From: Apteryx mantelli
Taxonomy: Eukaryota > Chordata > Aves > Apterygiformes > Apterygidae
Direction: 5' to 3'
Assembly (NCBI RefSeq): GCF_036417845.1
Contig: NC_090020.1
Span: 41,090,425 to 41,154,424, forward strand
DNA: 64,000 bases
This document shows, piece by piece, positions 37,972 to 50,093 of this stretch; positions within the stretch are counted from its first letter, which is position 1; each line of letters opens with the position of its first letter. Position numbers and translations under genes: made by a program. Under the pieces are notes generated by a model, which made no database searches, was not told the origin of the DNA, and was given only the letters and a program-made list of their open reading frames with translations.

Positions 37972-38467
37972 GTGTCAGGAAGCAGGAGTGGGCTGTTCCA
38001 GAAGGGAAGGTGGGCCAGGAGCCGAGGATGACAGCAGGACAGGCAGGCCCTCCCCAATGAGCGCACAGGTCTGCAGCCCCCAAATGAGGAGAGCAGAGCA
38101 GGGCTGGGGATGGTGACCCTGGGCAGCCGAGGGGCCTGTGGCTGCCACACCAGCCCTGGGACTGAGGAGGGTCCGATGTCAGGCCAAAGAGTCAAGTCAG
38201 CAGGTCTGCGTCAGCAAAGTATGTGGCTGGGAACAAGCGTGCCTGCGGCACAGGTCAAGCAGGGATGAGGGCCTGGGCTTAAACACATTTTCTGAGTGAA
38301 GACGAGGAGGCCCCAGGGAGGCTTCTCACAGCTCTTCCCCCAGCTCTTTCCCAGCTGCTCCAAGGGCACGGGGCTGCGCTGCAGCTGAACTGCCCCTCAA
38401 CACAAGCCCCTGGAAGGGGGTAGTGGCACTCTGTGCCTCACTTCAGTCTCTGTCACCATGAGTTTGG
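37972..38467. mobile_element. GC-rich insertion of unknown type with possible 8-bp target duplication
   Basis: A sharply bounded GC-rich block of about 500 bp interrupts AT-rich DNA. GAATTCAG occurs directly before it (37,964-37,971) and directly after it (38,468-38,475), which could be an 8-bp target site duplication. The block has no long ORF, no clear terminal inverted repeat and no poly(A). It may be a solo LTR or non-autonomous element. I do not recognise the family. Confidence 0.4.
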
Positions 38468-38475
38468 GAATTCAG

Positions 38476-40979
38476 ATAGGGTTTTAGGTTTTTGTTCACT
38501 TTACTGAGTTGAAGTGTGAATTTAAACATATATCCCAAAGTGAAGTGGAGATTATAAGCTGTTTCAACTAAAGTAGGGACTGATACGTTAAGTTTGCATT
38601 ATTCCTGTTTTTGCATGGTGCTTCAGTTTCTGTTTATGCATCTCAGGTGTTCACGTTTGATGCTTTACCATCAGGCCTTCTTTTCCTCTAGCAATTATGG
38701 TTACTATTAGTCATTGGAGAGGACCTTGAACCCTCTATTGAACAACCCTGACTCAAATAACAAGTTGCATTTGTGTAACTGAATGAAGCTCCACATATGA
38801 ACTAATCATTAATAATTCCATTTTGAGCAGACTTAAGTATAGTTCTATTCAAAAGAAGTCTCTAAAACAATGTTTTGTATTCTTTGCATACATCCTAAGC
38901 CATGTCTCTTTAATGACATAAATATGTTGTGTTTTTCTTAGTTTGCTAAAAATGCACAGTTAAATCTGCAGAAAACTGGTGTGGAGCTTTGTCAATCTGC
39001 AAATTAGTTTGTATCTCATCTCAGCTATTGACTACGTTTCAGTTGCAGGATGCTAACCTTCCAGCATCAGTTCATTTGAACCTGTTTTACCCTAAAATAC
39101 ATCTCAGATAGATTATATTTTTGCTGTTGATTAGAAAGAATAAAAGAATAGTTTGCAGTTAGAGAAATGTTATGAAACAATAATTATGTAATTCCTTTTG
39201 AGAACAGAACTGTTTTTTAACTTTACCTTTAGAAAATAACAATATTAAGTTAGAATGAGAAAGCAAAGGAATAACCAGGCCCAAGCTTCTTCTTTCTTGT
39301 AACTACATTCAAATTCCTGTAGAAATGGGTCCTTATGGTCTCACTCATCTTACAGTTTGCAGTTTGCAGCCAAATTTCATTTACACTTGAAAATGGTGGA
39401 AAAGTTTTTAGACCTTGAGATAATGCATAGTTTTTACATTAGTGTATTTAAGTCATGGGTATAATATTTTACTCAAATAGTCATGACTGGAATCTTTAGA
39501 AGGAAGGCCATGCTTTATCCTGGTTTGTTCTGAGAATACACATCCCCTCAGAAAGCCTTTCATACCATAAAACTGCATTTACCTTTTGGCAGGTTGTCCT
39601 GTTTGAACTGTGATGGTACAGGTACCTTGGTGCAACTTGGATGTTTTGCAAGTGGTATATGTGAATTACAATCATGGCGACTATTGTATGTAAGCATTAA
39701 AAGTATAAGTGGTACATGAACTCCACCTATTATTGTGCTCACTGGGAAGAAATGTGCCAAATCAGTTATTTTGCATAGACAATATCAGCTCTCTTAAACT
39801 ACCAGGTCATCTGCATGTGTCTGTTTATGAAGAGTAATGTCGTTTCCTTAGTTTGTCTAGCAAATATTTGTGGTTGAAAAGATTTGAGCTGTTCAGGAAT
39901 CAATTATGAGCTCCATTTGTGCCAATCTATTGAAATCACCAGATTTGCATAGAGACTGTGACTTCAGGAATAATCAGATCTCTAGAAGTGAGGTGTTAGG
40001 AGAAAATATCTAAGATGGATAATGAAAATTTTGTAAAGCCTGAAGAGAGAAGCCGTGTCATATTTTGTTCAAGCCCATTGCTATTTGACATAAGAAAACC
40101 CTGCACAAAGGCAGCATAAGTAATTTGTGTTATATCCTCAATTCATCTCTTACTGATGGTATAATTGTCCTAGTTATCTGCTAAAGCTGATGTATACATC
40201 CTTGTAATCTCTTGTGCTCTTTAATTGTGTATTTACACAAACAATATTATGTCAAACTACCTTAATCTACTGTTTCTGATAGCTGTTGAAGAATGTTAAC
40301 AAATGATTCTCATCATAAGTCTCCATGAGTGAATATTGAGTAATGCATGAGTGTTGTGTACAAATTTGTTAACTACATATTTTTAAAATAGGGATTTCAC
40401 TAGTAAAGTGCGCATCAGCCTGTTTTGTTCTTTTGTTCATACATGCATAAAGAAATCTCTCTCAAACTTACGACAAGGCAAATTCCAGTGTAATTTGTTC
40501 TTATGTATCAGTAACAAGAAAGCATAAATAGCCTCTTGCAGAAAGATGCCCCAGGTTATGTATTCCTGAATGGGTCTCTCAGATTCTTGGCAAAGTATTG
40601 ACTATTTTTTCTGCATGAAATATGTAAATTTGGTTGTGACTAAAGTCAGAGCAAAAGTGGCATGTACTTAGACTTCCATACTTCATGTATACTGTTCCCA
40701 CAACAGGCTTATCGGGTATACCAACAGAACTAGCAAGGTTTTCGCCAGGTCTCAGCTGAAAAATCCAAATGCTTTTTGGATAACAGAAATGACAGATAAT
40801 TCCCAAGTGTAATTCCATGAGATGCATCTAACTGCCCGAGAGGGTGTTCCTTTTTTCCCCACTGTCATCTTCCTTCTGACACAATCTGCGTGTTCCCATC
40901 CCCTCCTTCAGTAAGTAAGCAATAAACTAATCTGACAGAAGAGTCAACATTTTTCTGCTGGATAAGCTAGTTGAATCAG
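38476..40979. other. Intergenic sequence, nothing recognised
   Basis: AT-rich unique DNA; frames at 39,560-39,760 and 40,579-40,827 on the minus strand look like chance. Confidence 0.55.
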
Positions 40980-41600
40980 TTCACCATGTAGCCAGCTCAG
41001 CTCCAGAGCTGGTGTGAAGCAAATGGCCAGGAACAAAAGAGGAAGGAGGTGGAAGAAGGGGTGGGACTGCCAGCAGGTGTTAGAGCCCTTCTGGGGACTA
41101 GCAGCTGGCTGCACATGGACGCCTGGGAGAAGCAGGATCAGCATTACCTGCACAGTGAGCTGGCACCAGGAGGTGCATACAGGAGGACAGCCCTCACTAC
41201 ATCATGGCTGAGCTGCTGCACGGAAGCGCAGCCAACATGAGAATGACTGTTCTGGAAGTGGCCTTTAACCTGAATTGTGGGGAAGACTGGCAGCTGTTGC
41301 ACAGGGCTGCTTGCCTTGAGAGTCCACTGCAGGCCTCTCTCTTTAATTGTGGGCCCTGCTGGAGCCCAGTCCCCAGCTGTGGCCTCACTGAAAGCCCTGC
41401 TGTCTGTCAGCATCATGTGCAGACAGGCAGCTGGCAAGCACTCATTATCCTGGCTGAGGATGACTGCAGAGAAGAGTCTCTCTGCTCCAGGAACTCCTCG
41501 CCTTTCTGCAAGGGTTGCGAGGCATGCTCCATGTCCCAGCCCACTGGATCTTGTTTTACCTAGATCTGGGCTTCTGCTTTTGGGAATTTTGGGGGGAATC
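40980..41600. other. GC-rich block with overlapping open frames on both strands
   Basis: G+C rises clearly for about 600 bp. Long frames run on both strands at once (41,204-41,563 and 41,277-41,609 plus; 41,144-41,605 minus, 153 codons). This pattern usually means stop-poor composition rather than coding. None of the translations has a motif I recognise. An old transposase or retroelement piece is possible but unsupported. Confidence 0.35.
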
Positions 41601-42125
41601 TGCATGTGATGGCTTCTTTTAGTTGTTTACTGATTGTCTGGTTCTTGATTAAGAATAGCCTTCATCTTTAGTCTTTAACTCACTCATGATTCGGGTGTAT
41701 CAGGTTCCAGTTATGTGCAGGAGCTTCTGTTCAGCTGGTAAGCAGGAATCCAGGAAACAGGAGCAGCTAATAGAGACTTTGGCAGTTAAGGTACTGAAGG
41801 GTGCAAAAGGGGCCTAGAAACTCTGCTCTAGACAGCGTGGGATTGCTTTAGACTGCAATGATGCAGTGGTGGTGTGCATTCAATGTGTTATGAATTAGTC
41901 TTTTTTTCTTTCTTTTTTCTGGAATTACAGCTTATTTGTAAATATGGATGCTGAGTTGAGAGCTGAAATACCAGTAAACTTCTACATATTTCTCAATAAG
42001 CAACATTTACAGTAATGTTTAGAACCTACCAGATTTCAGAGATACTGTAGTCAACAATTATAATTTTTTATTTTATGCTGAATTATTTGTCAAGGAAATT
42101 GTTAGAATGTAAAAAATTTATATCT

Positions 42126-42275
42126 TATTTGACAAAGCACTTACACATACCTTTCACTTTAAACATGTGGCTAACTCCCGCTGAAAATAAGCTCATGCTG
42201 AATATTTGGCTGCTTAAGAGTGGGATTACTCATAAGCATAAAGTTAAGAATGTATTTTATTCTTTTGCTGAATCA
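42126..42275. mobile_element. Palindromic MITE, both arms preserved
   Basis: The left arm runs GACAAAGCACTTACACATAC, CACTTTAAACATGTG, TAACTCCC. The right arm is its approximate inverse: GGGATTACTCATAAGC, ATAAAGTTAAGAATGT, CTTTTGCTGAATC. Together they form a long imperfect palindrome of about 150 bp. I recall repeats of this form (GATTCAGCAAAGCACTTAAGC...GTGCTTTGCTGAATC) as common in turtles and crocodilians and present in birds. No coding capacity. The frame at 42,075-42,341 is the element read through. Confidence 0.72.
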
Positions 42276-43352
42276 TGGCCATATGGCATGTGTCTTATCC
42301 AATCTGTTGATCTACAAATACATCACTTTGAAGGTCATTAAGTACATCTACTTATAGGAATGATAATAAGAATTTTAAGAAACTGCATATATTTAACATC
42401 AATTTGATAAAAAATGTTAAAAGAAAAACCTGTCTCTGTGCAATTATATCCATTTTATTGGATTGCAGACTGCTGTCTGGCTGGGCTCCATATCTGTTTT
42501 CATTACAATTTCTGCACTGTAGGATAGTTAAGGAGTAGAGGAGAAGCAGCCCTTGTTTAAAGTAATGTTGCTTATATTGCTGCTTAGCCAAGGAATTAGT
42601 AGCTGGCCTCTAGGGAACATGGTTGACATCTGATTCATGGCACGATTGAGAGTGTTACTACAGAACCTTGAATACTAGTTATCTTATTAATAGGGTGCTC
42701 TCATATGCATATTTATTACGTACTGCTTCTTGTGTCAGAGCTATGGTTCCTTTGCAGAAGCTTTATTTATGGTTCTAATTCCTTTTACATTATTTATCTA
42801 CAGTGACCAAAGATGAACACTAGAAAGCAGATGTACTATATCAAATAATGTCTTCCTGACTGACTGAATCAATATTCATATTTATACTGTATACAGCACC
42901 CAAGGTCTCCTCAGGACTTTCCTGTAATTGCGAGAAGTAATAAAATATTGCCTTAAAGTGCCAAGGTAAACGCTAAATCCTGAATTTATTAGCTTGATAA
43001 CTCTGCATCAGCACTCTCCAATCTTAAAAGAGCTAAAGCAAAAAAAACTTATTACACATCACACAGTTTAGAAATAGCAGCCAAGGATTTTTAACAATCT
43101 GGTGGAAAGATAGCATGGAAGAGTTAGATGTTTAAAGAGAAAATGGTAGTATTAATCTACTTCAGGTTTATTTTTGATGCCAAGAGAAATGTTTTTATGG
43201 CTTCATTTTTATCACAACTCACACCCCTGCCCATGCTGTCATGGCAAGTCATTGGGTATTATTGTCACAGTGACAGCAAATGGGAAAAAATTTTGATTTT
43301 TACAAAATGAGACTAGCACTGACAATAGGCCTGTCAAAACCATTGGTTTAAC

Positions 43353-43440
43353 TTGGATATAACTCCACCACTGTAAATCAAATTTAATTACACTGAAGCT
43401 AGTGAAGTTTTGCTAGTCTAAGCTTAGTCAAAGTAAGATC
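43353..43440. mobile_element. Remnant of a palindromic MITE
   Basis: GATATAACTCCACCACTGTA, AATCAAATTTAATTACACTG, AAGCTAGTGAAGTTTTGCTA resembles the amniote pattern of TAACTCCA, TGAAGTCAATGGAGTT and GTGTAAATCA. The following stretch to about 43,640 may belong to the same or a nested repeat. Diverged and not nameable. Confidence 0.4.
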
Positions 43441-46148
43441 CCAGTCAGATCCAAAAATGGTAAGACTGGAAGGAGTAGAAATAGACTTGGAAAGAGCATT
43501 TGAAGTGGAATAGGCTTTATAATTACAATGGATCCAAAATGACATCTTGAATTAGAAGTTTAGATCGAGATCCAAATTTTGCATCTAGTCTCATTTTCTC
43601 TAATTTCTCTCAATTTCCTGATGGAAATTATGGATCTGAACGCTGACAATCCCAATTTCTTAGCTCTATCTGTAGAACAACTGCAGTCCTGAGAGCTCCC
43701 TCAAGGAATCTGCACTGTTGTCTCAAGTACCAACTTTTTAGAGGAAAGGGATAGAAATAACTGAATAAAAAACCCTCGACAAGTTGTTCAGGGCTAAGAT
43801 TTACTAGTAAAGCTTAAAATAGGCTGCTTTAAAAAGATACTCATGATTAATAAGTTATTTCAGTGGCTGGATGTCTGGGGAGGCCTTATATTATCGACAA
43901 ATGATTTAGTTGGCACTCTACTGGTAACATTGTAACTGCAGATTTTTCAGCATAGTTACCACCTTCGTTTTCAACTCAAAATCTTAGTGTCTACTTTACA
44001 TTAAATTTTACTATGCTTCCCCCTCCACACACACCTTTAGCCTACCTGATATTGAATTCATGCTGTTTATTCTGTTTTTTCATATGGCTTTGAATGATGC
44101 AATGCTCCACATTGCTCTGATGTTGGAGACACACTAGCAGAAGTGCCTGAATGGAGTGAACTATCCAGAAGTGGGAATGTGCTACAGGCTGGCTCTCAAA
44201 AACATTCTTTTCTTTACACATACATACAGTCCTTAAAATCTTGTAATGCTCAATATGGAGAGCTGCCAAGCTACATCTAACATCCTCATTGGGGCTTATG
44301 TAGCCCAATGACATGGTATGCCTACATGACAAATCACTGGGTCTCTGATCAAACTGTCAAGTTGTATACACCCAATTTCAGTGAAGAAGGAAGCAATTAA
44401 CTCAAATAGAATCTCAAACAGCTCAAATGTTGGCAGCAAAGGTGATAAAATCAAGAATTTATTTTGAAAATTAATGAATTAAGACAATGGGCTGACATGA
44501 ACATTCCACACTGAATATATAAGCTATTTAGTGATCCCAGTTTTGCTCTGGGATTGGGCACTTTGCAAGAATTCTCACCTTTAGTTACAGCTTAGTGGTG
44601 GGGAGTATATTTTGTTAGGTATTCTGTTCCAAACTTCATTTCTCATTCTCAGGGAAGAAGAGGATTTAATACTTCTCATTTTTCTTAAAAGCAGTAAACT
44701 CCACTTAACTGTTAGCTACTTCCATTCATCAAATGACACCTAAAGGTGGATTTTAAACTTCCATATAGTCTGTTATGACTGGTGTGTGTTATACTAATAA
44801 ATAATGATATGTTCAAAAGGATATAACCAGTAGATTGCCATGCAGATTTCAACTGAGTTCATTATAAACACACTGGAGAAAATCAAGGTTTTACCAATGA
44901 TCTAGGACAAACTTAACAAAAGCAAAAAATCATATTTCCAAATTTTTCTGAGACTATTATAATCAATGACCTGTAAGAATGCAAAAAGAATAACATGGAA
45001 GACCTTCAAAGTATTGTTTTCTGCCATCAGAACTTCAAGAAAGATCTTATGGGACATACACATTGTGGCAGAGAAGAATGGTACCAATGAAGAACAGATT
45101 GACAGTGAAACTTCAAGTATGTTCATGCGTGTAATATAATAAATGCATAATCATTTGCTGATTATAGAAATGTCACTATTATCATGCTTTCTTGGCCAGC
45201 AAATGACTGCAGCAGTATTTCATGTAACATCTGTAATTTCTTCAAAGGCCATTTTTATTCCTTAAAGAATTGTTTACAGACTTGCATTAAATATGAATTA
45301 AATATCCATTTCTCTTGCATTATTTAAAAAAATGCCATAAAGACTTGTTCCTACTTGAAGTACTTGCTCCCACTGGAGTAGCTGGGAATTTTGCCATTTA
45401 TTTCCCTCTAACCAGAATCATGCCAGAATAAGTCTTCTTGCCATAGACACAAGCCTGCATATAAGCTGGTCTAGGACAAATTTTCCTTGTTTTCCTGATC
45501 AATAACCTCCTCCTTGTTATTGTTATTATAAAGTTCACTAAGTTTTTAAAATCCAGGAATGAAACCAACCAACATTCAAGTAATGAATAAGCGAAGAACA
45601 AGAATAGTAAAAGATCTCACAACAAAATAAAATATTAGGTTATTCATGTATATTCATGTTTAGAGAGAAGAGAGAAAATATAATCAGTATTTATCATTTT
45701 CTACTCTCCATAGAAGGTGGCCTTATTTTAAAAATCAAGACAATTTTCTAGCTACTATACTGCAGCTTCAGGTTGTTTTCCCGATTATTGATTTATAGCA
45801 CCAAAAAAAAAAAGAAAGTAAACTGGTTTTCTGTGGTACTTTGCTTTAATGTTTAGTATTCATGTGCTGTTTTGACAGGCATAAGAAATGCTTAAAATTA
45901 AAAAGAGAGGAAAGAAAAGTGTTAAAGGTGTTAAAGCTTTCTTAACTTCAGTTATGAGAAACTATTTGATAAAGAGATTCTGGTACAGCTTATCTAACAT
46001 AAAATTTTGATATTATTTGGAAAATATGTAAACTTATATATTTCAATGATGTGTTTAATATGGGCACGAAGCTTTTTTATTTTTAGTTGTAGAGCTTGAG
46101 CACTTTTGAAAATCTCTTTCTTCATGTTGATGTGAATTTTCCTAATAC

Positions 46149-46190
46149 TTCACTGAAGTCAGCTGGAATTTTGCTGTTAGATTCAGTGGA
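46149..46190. mobile_element. Possible remnant of a palindromic MITE
   Basis: TTCACTGAAGTCAGCTGGAA, TTTTGC and GATTCAGTGG resemble the CACTGAAGTCAATGGGAGTTTTGCC core shared by sauropsid palindromic repeats. Only about 40 bp is alike. Confidence 0.35.
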
Positions 46191-49100
46191 CAAAGGAAAA
46201 GACATGCAGAGCCAAGTGAACTGAAGTTTCTAAATGTTTCATCTGAAAACTGTAATATAATAAACTTCACCCATATATGAGACTTGAAAAGAAAATTGGC
46301 TCAATAGCTTCCTTTTAGAGTTGCACTTAAGGGCTTAAAAGTATATAAAAGTTAAATTTTTTTCATGCTCAGACCATGAAGACAAGCCTTCAAGATAAAA
46401 ATCTTGATTTTATTGGCCTTTAAAGTGAACACATAAATGAGTAAAAAAAGGCAAGAGAAATGCTAATGAGTCACATTTTTATGACCTTATCCTTTAGGAG
46501 AAATGCCCTTGTAATTAAATGGAAATGGATGCACATGCATTCTCGTTAAAGTGTATTTTTCTTTCTTTTAAAATCTACTGTATTAACTTTCTCTGTCATT
46601 ATTCACGATTATGGCTCAGTGTTTATAAATCTACCTACCACATTAGCTAGTAATAGTTTTTTCAAGAACAAATATGTAGTACATATTGTGAGGGAATATC
46701 AATAGCACAAAACCAAGTATAGCATATAAATATAGCTAGTTGCAGTGTAGATTTTGTCTGACCATGCTGTCTTAGAATAGGCATTTACTTTGGACTGGGT
46801 ACTGATTTACTTGAAATTGCACCAGAAGTCCAAATAGAAGCAGACCTTCTGAGAGCTAAAATGAGTTAGATTAAATCTGTCTTGAAATTTATATTACAAT
46901 ATGCAAGCATATAGAATTTGTTCATGCAAGACTTCAAAAGAGAAGCTGAATATTATGTATAAAAATTCAGCTTATAATTTTAAGCAAAATAAATGAAAGA
47001 AAAACAGGTGTAAGTTCAAATATAGAATACTGTCATGGTACTCCTTTGACTAAAATATGCAGATCTGTTTTTCTCTTCTTAGCACTCAGAACATTTTTTC
47101 AGAATAACGTGCATGTCAACATCTTTTAAAATTTTAAACTCCTACTTTCAGGAAGATTTTCAAAGAATTGCTATATGTTGTATTTACTTCTTCATCCCAG
47201 ATAATTATTATATGACAAAAATACCGTTAATGCACTATTACTGATAGAAGGGATGTATGATTATGCTGTGCCTCATTGCTTGGCCACTATGATATGTGCA
47301 CTGTTTTGATGAATCTTGCCCTTGTCATGTCTCAACATACTACATTCAAACAGAGGTTAATCCCAGTTCTGAACTTTATGGCCCTATTCACCATATATTA
47401 TTCATTTTCTGAAAGTAAATGTCAGAATTATGGAAAATCATGGCTTGTATTAAGGTAGATTTCAGAAGAGGTTGCAGTTAATTACTTATTACCTATTTCC
47501 TGCTGGGCATGTCTGCATGGACTTTTTTGGTATGTGAAAGGAAAAGCATTTGTTGGGGCAGTTCTTATTAATGACAAAAGGCAGAACTTTCCACATTAAA
47601 ACTTCAACAGTTCATTGCCCTGAGCATCAGCTAATTCCTGTTTCTGAATCACAGAATTATACAGAATAACTTAGCATCGATTGCTTTTAGTCTTGCCTAT
47701 TTTACTCTAATTTTTGTCTTCTTTAATGAAATGCAAAACTTTCCATGAATGTCACTTCTGTCTTTAAATGACCTTGACCTTATTATTTTATTAGCAGGTT
47801 TGCCATAGTCTTGCAGAGTTCATTGTAAAGTATTCCACTCACATTTATAGGAACAGCACCAAAGGGGCTTCTGAGCTGCCAGTTTACACAGTGGCATTTC
47901 TCTCTGATGCGTGAAGTGATAGAATTTGGAAAATAGTTTGGTCATGTCTTCTGCTCTGTAAATTGGCTTAATTCTGTACAAAATACTAAATTAGGCTGAA
48001 TCAATGTTGGCAGAGGAGCTTTCTTAATAAAATGAACATAATCTTTCTAAAATGAAGTGAGAAGCCCTAATAAAAGGTCTCCCTTCTCTCTTGAGTACAT
48101 GTTCTTTTTATCTTTCTGTAAGTATCTAGCTACCTGCTAATGAGAGGATGTCTGATCCTCTAGACTGTGGCAGGAAACAAGTGAAGAATCAGTGAACGTA
48201 TGATTTTTCACATGATGGTGAAACAGAACTGCTGGTTTTCAGAGACAGAAAAAAAAATCTTATTTCAATATCCTGTTTTGCTTCTTGTCCTCCTTTACTG
48301 CTCCCTGTCCTCCCAGCAGCAGAGAATTCTAAAAAGGGAGATTCCAGATTGCAGGTACTTTCATGTTTGTAGGTGAGCATGAAACAGGATGGGCTGATCA
48401 ACTTTCTACAGTAGAAGAAGACCAAAAAAAGAAAAAAAAACCCACAACCTTGCCAGATTCCTATGTGTCACATTGCCAGTGAAAAAAATGGTAGTAGAGT
48501 TGTGCTCTTCTCCCACCTACAAGTGCTGACTGGTATTTTTTTTCCATGGGCATGCCCCACGCTTTTGGTGTGACGGGAAGTAGTAGAAGGAAGCAGAAGC
48601 CTGGAAGGCAGCAGGAATGCCATAGCTCCATGTGTGTAACACTGCAGAAAGGTATGGTGAAGGAATTGACATGAACGGAGATAACCCTTATCAGTGCACT
48701 GGTGACAGGCTGGATTAATTTTTCTATAGAAGCCTTGCAGACACTTATGATGCAAGATACTAATTTTTGAGCACCATGGGAATGGTGCACTGTAAACTTT
48801 CCCCTGCAATCTGTGACCAGTTACTTTTTTTTATTAATTTGTCCCATGTGTGTGGGAAAAATCAAAGATAATTCATTCCAAGAAAAACTTAAACTTTTCG
48901 GCTCTAATCCAGTGTGCAACAAAGTATGATATGTCACAGTGAAGTCATTTGTCACACATCTCAATAGCTTGAGGAAAACAGACAGATTTGCAGGTTGATA
49001 AATATGCCTCATTGCCTACAGTGAGCATGGACCTGGCTGTGTATGAACATGATGTTCTAATTTTGTAAATGTCTCTCTGAAAAAAGTGAACCAGCTCCTA

Positions 49101-50063
49101 CACAAGAGTAGCAGTAATATAATTGCACATGTAAAATGGGCCTAATCATGCCTTTACACTCCATTACCCAGAGCAAAATCATTTCTCTTGTGTCCTTCTC
49201 TAGCCTCTCAGCCCAATTTAAATAAAGCAACTAGAGTAGCTTCTCTTCATAGTAACATCTTTATTTAACAATTAATCTGAGAAACATTTTAAAAGCTCTA
49301 CTCTTTATATACTCTAATTGCTGCTAGCTGACAGACTGCACTGTCAGTGGCAGAGCTGTACTTGTTATACTTTTTATCTTTGAAAATCAGTTAGCAGACC
49401 TTAACAATTCTCTATCCCTTCTCCAGCAAATCATCTCTGTGCTGGACTCTTACTGCTATTTGGAGCAGTAGTAGATTGCTCCATCTGTTTTATCAGTATT
49501 CAGTGATGCTAGATTTGAAGATACTCCTTTGTTTTCATCACACTGTCAACATCTTCAAGGTGGCATTCACCTTGCTCTTCTAATTTGGACAACAGATGCA
49601 AGATATTTGTGTCTGCTGGTTTCTACTCTCTCTTTGCCTGATAATGTCACTGGTTATACTGCATGATTGCTACTGTTCTCCTGTCACACTGGCCCCAGCT
49701 TTTCAAAATTTCATCTTTAGTAGATTTTGTATTGCTTTTACTTTCTTTCCCCCCCCTCCTTATGCATCACATAAAAAAGGATTGATCACGCTTGGCATTT
49801 TATGTAGACTGTAGTCAGTAAGCTCATCTCAGCTGAACTTTAGAAATATCCAAAACTTAAAGTGTTCCTCTATGATCTGCTGTGTGGCCAGTTCAGTGAC
49901 AATTCGTACATGTACAGTTCAGGATATCGTTAGTTGCATAATTCTTGTTCAGTTGTAAGATTAACAGCTATCAATATCAAAGGTTGTGAAGGCCAATATA
50001 TTTTATTTTGGTTTTAGCATACCATATTCTGATGTGAGTTCAGTATCAGCTGCCCCTTTTGTG

Positions 50064-50093
50064 TAACTCATGACTGAGTAACTCATGACTGAA
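50064..50093 (+). repeat. 15-bp tandem duplication with bZIP-like palindrome
   Basis: TAACTCATGACTGAG is repeated immediately with one change at the last base. The junction forms TGAGTAACTCA, an 11-bp palindrome resembling extended AP-1/Maf-type sites. Confidence 0.6.

Noticed and set aside
41144-41605. 153-codon minus-strand ORF as a coding exon
   Set aside because: Long frames exist on both strands over the same bases, which points to composition; no motif recognised. I also tried a Harbinger-like transposase reading of the plus strand and it failed after a few residues.
47645-47680. CR1 3' end (GAATCACAGAATTATACAG)
   Set aside because: Begins like a bird CR1 tail but diverges after about 20 bases, without the GGTTGGAA part.
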